In this document: positions 15,227-22,431 of the stretch, piece by piece | How the letters are laid out: every line of letters begins with the position of its first letter | Numbering within the stretch: position 1 is the stretch's first letter | From: Deltaproteobacteria bacterium RBG_13_52_11 | GTDB lineage: Bacteria > Desulfobacterota > B13-G15 > RBG-16-54-18 | Reading direction: 5' to 3' | DNA: 32,727 nt | Assembly (NCBI GenBank): GCA_001797745.1 | Contig: MGQF01000074.1 | Location: forward strand, 37,071-69,797 | Made by a program: the position numbers and the translations under genes | The notes under the pieces: model-generated | The model's input: the letters and a program-made list of their open reading frames with translations, nothing else | What the model was told of the DNA's origin: nothing | Databases searched by the model: none

Positions 15227-15656
15227 TGCGCCGTGGCTTGGACTTTCCTTTCCCTTGTTCCCTACGCCTCTTTAGATATTCCCTCCAAGGTGCCCAATAA
15301 TAAATCTCCCAACCCTGACTCACGCCGGCAAAGTCGTGATCCGCGACATTGACATGGACGAGTTCGATTCGTGTCCCACGCCCTTCAGGCCAAAACGTCA
15401 AGATCAGTGTCGAATCAATGTCACTGGCCTTCCAGCCCGCAGATCTCCAGGACTGCACGATCAGTCGCTTCGGTACAACCTGAAGGATTGTTCCCTGAAG
15501 CCCGTTGTCGAAGGCCTGAAACCGCGCCCCGGCATGTGCCCCGATCGAAACAGGTGCACCCGTAATAGCGGCATGCAACGCTGGATCGAGATACATGTCA
15601 AAGAGCTCATCGGGTGATGCCGGCAATGACGCTGCGAGATGGATCGTGCGAGGCAT
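15222..15656 (-). CDS. SRPBCC/AHSA1-domain protein
   Basis: A START-like ligand-binding protein of the AHSA1 group, 144 residues from ATG 15656 (MPRTIHLAASL), which has AGAAGGAGG upstream; the track's longer start at 15701 is not supported. Motifs: ASPDELFDMYLDPALHAAITG, GARFQAFDNGLQGTILQVVP, LIVQSWRSAGW, TLILTFWPEGRGTRIELVH and the final helix GWEIYYWAPWREYL. Function unknown; such proteins bind small hydrophobic ligands. The stop codon lies inside a core-site palindrome, as expected for an integron cassette gene. Confidence 0.85.
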   Translation of the reverse strand: MPRTIHLAASLPASPDELFDMYLDPALHAAITGAPVSIGAHAGARFQAFDNGLQGTILQVVPKRLIVQSWRSAGWKASDIDSTLILTFWPEGRGTRIELVHVNVADHDFAGVSQGWEIYYWAPWREYLKRRREQGKGKSKPRRS

Positions 15657-15748
15657 AGGCGTTCCTCCTTCTTCTTTGATTTGAACGTTCTCCCAACCCA
15701 TAGGCAGATCTCACTGCCGCCTCATGGTCGAGTTGAGTCCCGCCAAGG

Positions 15749-15829
15749 GCGCAACGTTCAAGGTAAGGGGCTGGCTGGAAGCGGGCGGAGCCCGCTGTAA
15801 GCCAGTCCCACCTGACCGCAATGTTAGGG
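15749..15829 (-). other. attC-like recombination site between cassettes
   Basis: In cassette direction it starts CCCTAAC (15823-15829), one base after the stop of the 80-aa gene, and ends AACGTTGCGC (GTTGCGC at 15749-15755). Inside are nested arms CTGGCT/AGCCAG and AGCGGGC/GCCCGCT around a 3-nt loop. The right part, CCCCTTACCTTGAACGTT, resembles the conserved attC end used as a primer site in environmental cassette surveys. The R-prime core is degenerate (GTTGCGC rather than GTTRRRY). Confidence 0.6.
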
Positions 15830-15830
15830 G

Positions 15831-16073
15831 TCATAGTGCACCATCCGGCTTGGTTCGCCGACTAAGCCTTCTACCGAACCAAAGCAAGGCTACTCCCACG
15901 ACACACAGAAAGAGCGTCAATATGGCCAATATTTCAACGTCAGCAAACATCAACCCTGGACCAAACCTGATTCGCTCATTCAGAGAAATTGCCGCGGCTA
16001 TCGCTGTAAAAACAGCCAATAGCAACGTCAATACTCCAATGACAGTGAGCGTATTTGCCAGAAAATGCTTCAT
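15831..16073 (-). CDS. Small two-TM membrane protein, unknown (cassette ORF)
   Basis: An 80-residue hydrophobic protein with two predicted membrane helices (LTVIGVLTLLLAVFTAIAAA and EILAILTLFLCVVGVALLWF) and a positively charged C-terminus RRLSRRTKPDG. No family recognised and no clear ribosome site. It lies between two attC-like elements in the same direction as its neighbours, with its stop codon one base from the next core site, which supports it as a real cassette gene. Confidence 0.6.
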   Translation of the reverse strand: MKHFLANTLTVIGVLTLLLAVFTAIAAAISLNERIRFGPGLMFADVEILAILTLFLCVVGVALLWFGRRLSRRTKPDGAL

Positions 16074-16173
16074 CGTCAGGGAGACACCTAATGACCGAGC
16101 TGAGCGAAATCCGAGTAATGGAGAAAGATAAATATTTCGGAATGAAGCGGATTTCCGCTCGAGTCCCGCCCGG

Positions 16174-16232
16174 CGCGAACGCTGCGGATCAGGCGAGGCT
16201 ATTTGCCGTCGCCTGCATCCGGCTTGTTAGCT
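16174..16232 (-). other. attC recombination site with bulged base
   Basis: In cassette direction it starts AGCTAAC (16226-16232), which contains the TAA stop of the lipoprotein gene, and ends CAGCGTTCGC. The arms CGGATGCAGGCGA and TCGCCTGATCCG pair over 12 bp with a single unpaired base, the extrahelical-base feature that sets attC strand choice, and GGC/GCC extends the stem in the loop. The total of about 59 bp is the classical attC size. The R-prime core is GTTCGCG, not a perfect GTTRRRY. Confidence 0.65.
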
Positions 16233-16742
16233 TCTCCTTTCTATTTTCCTGAACCTACCTGGATCTTTAAACAGATTTTTGTCGTCTTTGTGTTTTAAGA
16301 AGGCTTTCTTCAGTGCTTCACTATCTTTTAAGCCATCATCTACCAGGTTGGTGTTCAGTATCTTGATAATCAGTTCGCCATTGGACAATTGGTAAGATAC
16401 CACGTGGAATAGTTCTTTGTTATCTTTGTCGAGATTTCCCTCCGCAGTCCCGATAATTTGAATCTGGACACAAGGTACACCCCCGATCTTGACAGGGTAT
16501 GCACGAAAATACATTCCCTCCTTTCCGATGGGGTAATGGATTAGATACTCGGTGTCCGCGTACTTTAGAATCATCATCCTTTCATTTTGATCCAGCTGTT
16601 TACCTTTGTCAGGAACTAGTTCCCACAGCCCCAAAACAGATTGGTCGATGGAAATGCTATGTTCTTCAGTTAATGGCGCTTCATATTTACATCCGATAAG
16701 TAACAGAAGGAGGACGACTGGTAACAGGATGAGGTTCTTCAA
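16227..16742 (-). CDS. Small lipoprotein, unknown (cassette ORF)
   Basis: A 171-residue protein with a lipoprotein signal (MKNLILLPVVLLLLLIGC, lipobox LLIGC), so exported and lipid-anchored. The mature part is hydrophilic, with segments such as SVLGLWELVPDKGKQLDQNE and a Lys-rich C-terminus; I recognise no family. Start is TTG at 16742 with GGAGAG six bases before it. The stop codon overlaps the AGCTAAC core of the following attC, and GTTAGCT lies about 25 bp upstream of the start, so the gene is framed by complementary core sites as an integron cassette would be. Confidence 0.7.
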   Translation of the reverse strand: MKNLILLPVVLLLLLIGCKYEAPLTEEHSISIDQSVLGLWELVPDKGKQLDQNERMMILKYADTEYLIHYPIGKEGMYFRAYPVKIGGVPCVQIQIIGTAEGNLDKDNKELFHVVSYQLSNGELIIKILNTNLVDDGLKDSEALKKAFLKHKDDKNLFKDPGRFRKIERRS

Positions 16743-16765
16743 ATTGATCTCTCCATTCTATTCAA

Positions 16766-16919
16766 AGCTAACCCCCATGGCGCTGAGCGACTGCGACTGA
16801 GGCGGCAAGCCCGAAGGGCTTGAAGGTGACGGGAGCAGTGCGCTCCAGCGATTTGATGGGCGGCCTCTGTAAGAGGACGGCCAGCGGATCGCTGGGGTGA
16901 GCGCAAGCTCAGCGCCATG
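16766..16919 (-). other. Large folded element, VCR-like attC candidate
   Basis: A 154-bp imperfect palindrome. Outer 13-bp arms are CATGGCGCTGAGC (16776-16788) and GCTCAGCGCCATG (16907-16919); an inner pair is TGCGCTCCAGCGAT (16839-16852) with ATCGCTGG...GAGCGCA, and there is a small hairpin CAAGCCCgaaGGGCTTG (16806-16822). Next to it lies AGCTAAC (16766-16772), that is GTTAGCT on the minus strand, at the head of the lipoprotein cassette. Size and folding resemble Vibrio-type long attC sites, but the far core is not recognisable. Confidence 0.45.
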
Positions 16920-16920
16920 C

Positions 16921-17013
16921 GATGGGGCGAACTCCCTCTGGATTTTTATGAGTCACTGCCCATTGTTTTTCTGTTATTGTGGGCAGTGACATCATATTAA
17001 TTTTCGCCCCATC
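16921..17013. repeat. 93-bp nested perfect inverted repeat
   Basis: Outer arms GATGGGGCGAA (16921-16931) and TTCGCCCCATC (17003-17013) are perfect 11-mers. Inside, ATGAGTCACTGCCCA (16948-16962) pairs with TGGGCAGTGAC-a-TCAT (16980-16995) with one bulged base, leaving a 17-nt loop. No ORF. Could be the end of the cassette cluster, a small non-autonomous element or a bidirectional terminator. Confidence 0.7.
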
Positions 17014-17243
17014 AATTAATATACGAATTTCCTGTTTGCTCTTGACATGAGTACACTATAACACATGCTAAGATATGGATAGAAGAAAAATCCTTTAAAA
17101 ATCGGGGTGGTGAGAGCACACAACGTCGTATTTTTCGGTAATAAGGACTAAAAACGCAATTCGTATAATATGGGAAATCTGTCCAATACCGCCAGAGAAT
17201 CGTGAAGGTCGTCCCTTTTCTCTCCTCTTGTAACTTGTAAGAC
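17014..17243. other. AT-rich intergenic stretch between the cassette cluster and trxA
   Basis: No ORF worth calling. A TTGACA at 17042-17047 on the plus strand is followed by TGCTAAGAT, but the spacing to TAAGAT (21 bp) is too long for a normal promoter and no plus-strand gene follows before 17740. No integrase gene or clear attI was seen. Confidence 0.4.
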
Positions 17244-17573
17244 TTACGCCACCTTTTCCAACTTAGACTTCAGCTGGTCCTTGGGCACCACCCCGGTGAT
17301 CCGTTCCACCACCTCTCCCTTCTTAAAGAGGATGAGGGTAGGGATGGCACGAATGCTAAAGAGGGGGGGTGTGGCGGGGTTTTCGTCCACATTCATCTTG
17401 GCGATCTTCACCCTTCCGCTGAACTCTTGGGCCAGTTCCTCCAGCACGGGGGCGACCATTTGGCAAGGTCCGCACCACGGTGCCCAAAAGTCCACCAGGA
17501 CAGGTATATCCGCCTTGGTGACCTCTTGCTCAAATTCTGCATCCTTGATATGTAAAATCGTTCCTTCAGCCAT
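17244..17573 (-). CDS. trxA: Thioredoxin
   Basis: Cytoplasmic disulfide reductase. The active site is WAPWCGPCQMVAPVLEELA; the cis-proline loop is AIPTLILFKKGE; FDVDENP-type segment KMNVDENPATPPLFSI matches thioredoxins. 109 residues from ATG 17573, which has GGAGG at good spacing; the GTG three codons earlier is too close to that site. Transcribed alone from its own promoter, divergent from the radical SAM gene. Confidence 0.95.
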   Translation of the reverse strand: MAEGTILHIKDAEFEQEVTKADIPVLVDFWAPWCGPCQMVAPVLEELAQEFSGRVKIAKMNVDENPATPPLFSIRAIPTLILFKKGEVVERITGVVPKDQLKSKLEKVA

Positions 17574-17610
17574 GGATTGCACCTCCGCTTTTCTTTATTT
17601 AGTCATTAAA

Positions 17611-17639
17611 AACATATATATCATCCCCCCTTTTTTCAA
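17611..17639 (-). promoter_or_regulatory. Sigma-70 promoter of trxA
   Basis: Minus strand TTGAAA (17634-17639), 17 bp, TATGTT (17611-17616). The start codon is 38 bp downstream. Confidence 0.6.
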
Positions 17640-17691
17640 GGTGCAATTTTTTGGCAGATCTCCCGCACCTCAAGCTATACAAGGGGCTTCG

Positions 17692-17720
17692 TTGACAATG
17701 GGTGAGACGGCATATATCAT
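17692..17720 (+). promoter_or_regulatory. Sigma-70 promoter of the radical SAM fusion gene
   Basis: TTGACA (17692-17697), 17 bp, TATCAT (17715-17720). It places transcription start near 17727, which rules out the upstream in-frame starts of the ORF track and supports ATG 17740. Confidence 0.7.
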
Positions 17721-17739
17721 GCTTAGCAAGGGAGATAAT

Positions 17740-20334
17740 ATGGTAAAGGACCTTTTGCCTCTCGTCAGCAGGCCCACTCGATATCTGGGGGGGGAGGTAA
17801 ACACAAGCCGCAAGGCGATCAAGCAGGCCAAACTGCGATTTGCCCTGGTCTTTCCCGACGCCTATGAGATCGGCATGTCCCATCTCGGTATGCAGATCCT
17901 CTATGGATTGCTCAACGCCCAGGAGGGGATCGTGTGCGAGCGGGCCTTCAGCCCGTGGTTCGATATGGAGTCTTTGCTGCGCTCCCGGGGCATCCCCCTC
18001 GGCACCCTCGAATCCGGCACCCCCTTGCGGGCATTCGACGTCATCGGTTTTTCTCTCCAATACGAGCTCTGCTATACCAATGTCCTCAACATCCTCTCCC
18101 TCGCCCAGATACCCCTGCTCGCGCGGGAGCGGGGAGCTGATATGCCCCTGATCATCGGGGGAGGGCCGTGCGCCTTCAACCCCGAGCCCCTGGCGGATTT
18201 CTTCGACGCCTTTTGCCTGGGGGATGGAGAAGAGGTCCTCTTAGAGGTGACTGCCCTGATCCAACAATGGAAAGAGGGTGGGGGTGACAAAGAGGCACTA
18301 TTAAAGGAGATGGCCTCCATTGAGGGGGTCTACATCCCCTCCCTTTTCCGGGTCAGCTACCTGCCCGATGGCACCATCGAGGGGATCAACCCGCTTGTGG
18401 CGCATTACCAGGGGGTGCGGAAGAGGATCGTCGCTGACCTCAATGATTGCTACTATCCCCTGGCCCCTGTGGTCCCCTTTATGAAGGTGATCCATGATCG
18501 ATTGAGCGTGGAGATAATGAGGGGGTGCACGAGGGGGTGCAGGTTTTGCCACGCGGGGTATATCTACCGTCCTGTGAGGGAGCGGGATCCTCAAGCTTTG
18601 TTGGAGATGATCGATAAGTCCATGAAGCGGACGGGTTATGAGGAAATCTCCCTCCTCTCCCTGAGCACGGGTGATTATACCTGCATCTCCCCCCTCTTGC
18701 AGACCTTGATGAGGCGATATGAAAAGGGGAAGGTTGCCATTTCCCTGCCATCCCTGCGGGTGGGCACCCTGACGAGGGGGCTTATCGAAGAGATCAAGAG
18801 GGTGCGCAAAACCGGATTCACCTTGGCCCCTGAGGCTGCCACCGAGCGGTTACAGGGGATCATCAACAAGATCACCGACGAGAAGGAGCTGTTGGAGACC
18901 ACAGCCCAGGTCTTTGATGCGGGTTGGAACCTGATCAAGCTCTACTTTATGGCGGGACTCCCTTTCGAAGGGGAAGAGGATCTTCGGGGGATCGTCTCCC
19001 TCTCGCAGCGGATCGCCCGTCACGGGGGACGGGGAAAGAGACGAGGGAATGTGAATGTCAGCATTTCCACGTTTGTCCCCAAGCCCCACACCCCTTTTCA
19101 ATGGGAGCCCCAGTTGCCGTTGGCGGAGGTTGAAGAGAGGCAACAATACCTCAAGGAGGAATTGAGGGGAAGGGGTCTGCGCCTGAGGTGGCATGATGCC
19201 AGGATGAGCCTCCTGGAAGGGGTCTTTGCCAGAGGGGATAGGCGGCTGGGAGCGGTCTTGCTGAAGGCGCATCAGCGTGGCTGTACGTTCGACGGCTGGA
19301 CAGAGCACCTGAAGTGGCAAGCATGGGAGGAGGCCTTTGCCGCAAGCGGTCTTGACCCCTCCTTTTACGCCTGTCGAGGGCGGGAACCTTCAGAAAAAAC
19401 TCCGTGGGGACATCTCCAATGCGGGGTGCAAGATGAATTCCTGGAAGCAGAATGGGCGAGGGCAAAGGAGGGGGTTATAACCCCTGACTGTCGTGGGGGA
19501 GCGTGTCTGCAGTGTGGGGCCTGCGAAAAACAGGTTAAGATGATGGAGGCGGATGCTTCTTTTGCGCCTCCTCCCGTATCATCATTTCGAGAGGTGGTGC
19601 GGAAGAGGCCATGGGTGAAGAAGATCCGTTCTCAATTTATCAAGGTGGGAGAGGCCAGATTTCTCGGTCACCTGGAGATGATTGATGTCTTCGTCAGGGC
19701 AGCCCGCCGGGCCGGCATCTCCATGCAGTTCTCGGAGGGATTTCACCCCCTGCCCAAGATATCCTTTACCAATCCACTCCCCGTCGGCATGGAGAGCCTG
19801 GCCGAATTTGTAGATCTCGAGCTTGCCCACTATATAAAGGCCAGGGAATTTCAGGAGCAATTGAACAGGGAGCTCCCTCTTGGATTGCGGATCATCCATG
19901 CCTCTGAGATGGCCTTAAAGGGGAGGCCGCTGCCCACGGTATTTGAGGTGGATTGCTTTCTCATCTCTCTGGAGGCAATAGGTAGAGCATTCTCAGAAGA
20001 GGAAGTGCTTGATAGGTTGCAACAAACCCTTCAGAGTAAAGAACTCATCCTCATCCAGGAGAAGAAGAAGGGGGTGAGGAACGTAAATGTCCTGCACTAC
20101 ATTGAGAGGCTCCAGATGGTGAAGAGGGATACTTATACTCCCTCTTTCTCCATTCAGGACAGTGTCCCTCCCGTCCAGGATCTTTTTAAAGCGGATTTCT
20201 TGATCGAGATGGGGATTAAGAAAGAGGGAGGGGTGAGACCCGCCGCCATCCTCCAGCTTATCCTCGAACTGACCTCTGAGGAGACTGATCTGCTCAGGGT
20301 GGTCAAGATGGAATCCCTCCCCCCGTTATCGTGA
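17740..20334 (+). CDS. B12-binding-like radical SAM protein fused to a TIGR03936/DUF2344 domain
   Basis: An 864-residue protein of the widespread but uncharacterised TIGR03960-type fusion. The N-terminal part has a cobalamin-binding-like Rossmann region (FPDAYEIGMSHLGMQILYGL, IIGGGPCAFNPEPLADFFD). The radical SAM cluster motif CTRGCRFC lies near residue 263 in EIMRGCTRGCRFCHAGYIYR. A Cys-rich stretch (CRGGACLQCGACEKQ) precedes the C-terminal domain, which opens KIRSQFIKVGEARFLGHLEM and continues with FSEGFHPLPKISFTNPLP. The track's 1017-aa start runs through trxA on the other strand; ATG 17740 has AAGGGAG and a promoter just upstream. In many bacteria this gene precedes ribonuclease G, but no such gene follows here. 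Confidence 0.88.
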   Translation: MVKDLLPLVSRPTRYLGGEVNTSRKAIKQAKLRFALVFPDAYEIGMSHLGMQILYGLLNAQEGIVCERAFSPWFDMESLLRSRGIPLGTLESGTPLRAFDVIGFSLQYELCYTNVLNILSLAQIPLLARERGADMPLIIGGGPCAFNPEPLADFFDAFCLGDGEEVLLEVTALIQQWKEGGGDKEALLKEMASIEGVYIPSLFRVSYLPDGTIEGINPLVAHYQGVRKRIVADLNDCYYPLAPVVPFMKVIHDRLSVEIMRGCTRGCRFCHAGYIYRPVRERDPQALLEMIDKSMKRTGYEEISLLSLSTGDYTCISPLLQTLMRRYEKGKVAISLPSLRVGTLTRGLIEEIKRVRKTGFTLAPEAATERLQGIINKITDEKELLETTAQVFDAGWNLIKLYFMAGLPFEGEEDLRGIVSLSQRIARHGGRGKRRGNVNVSISTFVPKPHTPFQWEPQLPLAEVEERQQYLKEELRGRGLRLRWHDARMSLLEGVFARGDRRLGAVLLKAHQRGCTFDGWTEHLKWQAWEEAFAASGLDPSFYACRGREPSEKTPWGHLQCGVQDEFLEAEWARAKEGVITPDCRGGACLQCGACEKQVKMMEADASFAPPPVSSFREVVRKRPWVKKIRSQFIKVGEARFLGHLEMIDVFVRAARRAGISMQFSEGFHPLPKISFTNPLPVGMESLAEFVDLELAHYIKAREFQEQLNRELPLGLRIIHASEMALKGRPLPTVFEVDCFLISLEAIGRAFSEEEVLDRLQQTLQSKELILIQEKKKGVRNVNVLHYIERLQMVKRDTYTPSFSIQDSVPPVQDLFKADFLIEMGIKKEGGVRPAAILQLILELTSEETDLLRVVKMESLPPLS

Positions 20335-20649
20335 ACACACGGTATGGGAAATTGACTTCACCATAGACCTCTTCATCTGCGTTTTTTTGACCATAGTGCA
20401 CCCTCATTGAAACCCTATGAAGTCGAAAATAGACTTTCACAATTTCCTCTTCCCGTTCTTAGGGGGCCGGGACCTTACGGCGCACCGGCAGGAGAGGAGG
20501 GGGATAGGATTCTCAGCGTTTGTAGTGACGGCTCGATATATTACTGTTTTGGGAGGTTTTAAAACCGAGGGTTACCTGGGGGATGTACTCTATAAGTACC
20601 TCAGTATGATAATCATGGGAAGGGGGACGAGACCATCACAAGGTTGAGG
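20335..20649. other. Convergent intergenic region, no gene called
   Basis: 315 bp between the convergent radical SAM and nuclease genes. It holds the 12-bp palindrome GGTTTTAAAACC (20555-20566) and a T-run near 20385, possibly part of transcription ends. The 76-aa ORF at 20417 has no ribosome site or recognisable sequence. Confidence 0.5.
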
Positions 20650-21162
20650 TTACATCTTGTACTTGCCAAAATCATCGGGTTTGAGGCCTTCCAACCACTT
20701 TTTCAGGTCTTCAGATTCACTAAAGTCGCTGCGCTGTTTGAGCAGCCCAAGATCGGCTGCCGTCTCCATGACCTTTTCGGCGCAATAGATAGGGGCCTCC
20801 ACCCTGACGGCCAAGGCAATGGCATCGCTGGGGCGTGAATCAATCTCTAGTTTTTTGCCGTCAGCTATCAGATGAATCACTGCGTAGAAGGTATCGTCTT
20901 TCAACTCGGTGACTACCACCTTGATCACCTCAACCTTGAATTCATCCAGGAGATTCTTCATCAGGTCATGGGTCATGGGTCGGGGGGTGTTCACCTTCTC
21001 CATCCCGATGGCAATGGCATTTCCCTCCATAGGTCCGATCCAGATGGGGAGTACCCGTTCCTGTTTGGGGTCGAGGAGGACGACTACTGTGGTGTTGAGA
21101 TTGGGGTCGAAGATCAGCCCCAATATCCTCATGCCGACTATTGTTTTTCCCCCTTTAGACAT
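20650..21162 (-). CDS. Bifunctional nuclease family protein (BFN/DUF151)
   Basis: A 170-residue member of the BFN/DUF151 family, named for a plant nuclease; the bacterial role is unclear. Family signatures are VLPIWIGPMEGNAIA near residue 38 and KKLEIDSRPSDAIALAVRVEAPIYCAEKV near residue 105, the SRPSDAI(A)LA motif being diagnostic. The C-terminus (DFSESEDLKKWLEGLKPDDFGKYKM) is the usual acidic tail. The ATG at 21162 has only a weak ribosome site; MRILGL eleven codons in is an alternative start. Transcribed alone. Confidence 0.88.
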   Translation of the reverse strand: MSKGGKTIVGMRILGLIFDPNLNTTVVVLLDPKQERVLPIWIGPMEGNAIAIGMEKVNTPRPMTHDLMKNLLDEFKVEVIKVVVTELKDDTFYAVIHLIADGKKLEIDSRPSDAIALAVRVEAPIYCAEKVMETAADLGLLKQRSDFSESEDLKKWLEGLKPDDFGKYKM

Positions 21163-21302
21163 TTTTCTACCACCGAGCCTTACCTCTATTATTGTCCCAC
21201 ATCTGTGGGGGAAAAGATACCATATTTATTGTTCCTCTCGTGGATGAGGGCACGCGACATTTGACTGAGGAGCTTGATTCGAATTTTTAAGCCGAAAGGG
21301 TA

Positions 21303-21432
21303 CGAGGGGTCAAGGGTTCTAGGGTTCAAGTGTTTAAGAATTCATGGGTTTAACCACTCGACCCCTCCCGCTTTGCGGGATCCCGTAGTCCATAAAATCA
21401 AAATTAAGGAGCGGGATTGACTCCTTGAACCC
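21303..21432. repeat. GGGTTC/GAACCC-rich intergenic repeat region
   Basis: Short repeats CAAGGGTTC, AGGGTTCAAG and CTTGAACCC give inverted pairs GGGTTCAAG (21322-21330) with CTTGAACCC (21424-21432), GAGGGGTC (21304-21311) with GACCCCTC (21360-21367), and hairpin TCCCGCtttGCGGGA (21366-21380). This is a folded intergenic repeat of unknown function between the nuclease and the end of the DnaJ-like gene. Confidence 0.55.
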
Positions 21433-21444
21433 TCGGATCGACAT

Positions 21445-22410
21445 CTAAAGGCCTTCTTTGGACAAGCCTTCGACCAATTCCTTCTGTTTGGAGGTCAACT
21501 TTTTGGGGATCCTGATAACGATGCGAACATAGGCGTCGCCCTTACCTTTCCCCTTGAGATGAGGTATTCCCTCTCCTTTTAACCTCAATTTTGTATTCCC
21601 TGAGGTGCCGGGGGGGATCTTTACCTTTTTGATCCCGTTGAGGGTGGGTACCTCGATGCTCGTGCCCAAGGCGGCTTCACTGAAATTTATCTCCTGATCG
21701 ATATAGATATCATTCCCTTCCCTGTGGAATAGGGGATGCCTTTGTACGTTAACGCGCACGTAGAGGTCGCCGGATGGTCTTCCTCCAGGTCCGCTCTCCC
21801 CCTTTCCTGCTGCCCTCAGTTTTTTTCCCGTATCGATTCCAGGGGGGATCTTCACCGCGATCTTTTCGACCTTGCCTTTTCTCTGGAGGGAGACGAGCTT
21901 TTCCGTTCCCTTGGCCGCCTCCTCCAGGGTAATGGTAAGATCAGCGACCATATCCCTTCCCTGAGAGGGTCCAGCCCCCCCTCGGGAAAAATAATCAGCG
22001 AAGTCAGGTCCCCCCTCTCCAGCGGTCTGCTGGCCGGAGGGCCCGGTATAGGTGGTATACCTAAACCCTCTCCCCTTGCCGCTGCCACCGCCAAAGAGGA
22101 CGCTGAAGATGTCCGAGGTGCCAAAACCGAAATCCTTCAAGGTATCGCCTATGTCGAATCCCTGAAAGATGTCCTCTTGAGAGTATCGTTGCCGGAATCC
22201 CTCGGCCCCGAACATATCGTATTGACGTTTCTTCTCCTGATCGCTGAGTACGGCATAGGCCTCATTGATCTCCTTAAAACGTTCCTCGGCCTCTTTATCC
22301 CCTTTGTTCCTGTCCGGGTGGTACTTCAGGGCCAACCGGCGATAGGCCTTTTTTATCTCGTCTACGGTTGCGTTTTTGTTTGCTCCCAAAACAGCGTAGT
22401 AGTCTTTCAT
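21445..22410 (-). CDS. DnaJ/CbpA-like co-chaperone without zinc finger
   Basis: An Hsp40-type protein of 321 residues. The J-domain occupies residues 1-70 with the HPD motif in LALKYHPDRNKGD, followed by a G/F-rich region (FGFGTSDIFSVLFGGGSGKGRGF) and the two C-terminal beta-barrel substrate domains (VKIPPGIDTGKKLR, VPTLNGIKKVKIPPGTSGNTKLRLKGEG). The CxxCxGxG zinc repeats of true DnaJ are missing, so it is a CbpA-type protein that should stimulate DnaK ATPase. The gene lies 21 bp after the ClpX-like gene, so the two are one operon and may work together. Confidence 0.92.
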   Translation of the reverse strand: MKDYYAVLGANKNATVDEIKKAYRRLALKYHPDRNKGDKEAEERFKEINEAYAVLSDQEKKRQYDMFGAEGFRQRYSQEDIFQGFDIGDTLKDFGFGTSDIFSVLFGGGSGKGRGFRYTTYTGPSGQQTAGEGGPDFADYFSRGGAGPSQGRDMVADLTITLEEAAKGTEKLVSLQRKGKVEKIAVKIPPGIDTGKKLRAAGKGESGPGGRPSGDLYVRVNVQRHPLFHREGNDIYIDQEINFSEAALGTSIEVPTLNGIKKVKIPPGTSGNTKLRLKGEGIPHLKGKGKGDAYVRIVIRIPKKLTSKQKELVEGLSKEGL

Positions 22411-22431
22411 AAACTTTTTCTCACCTGGCTT

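Noticed and set aside
17042-17074. Plus-strand promoter (TTGACA ... TAAGAT) near the cassette cluster
   Set aside because: Spacing of 21 bp and no downstream plus-strand gene within range; also wrong direction to act as a cassette promoter.
17281-17739. N-terminal 153 residues of the track's 1017-aa ORF
   Set aside because: They run antisense through trxA and across the promoter at 17692-17720; the true start is ATG 17740.
20417-20647. 76-aa plus-strand ORF in the convergent gap
   Set aside because: No ribosome site, no recognisable sequence, and it overlaps the likely end regions of both neighbours.
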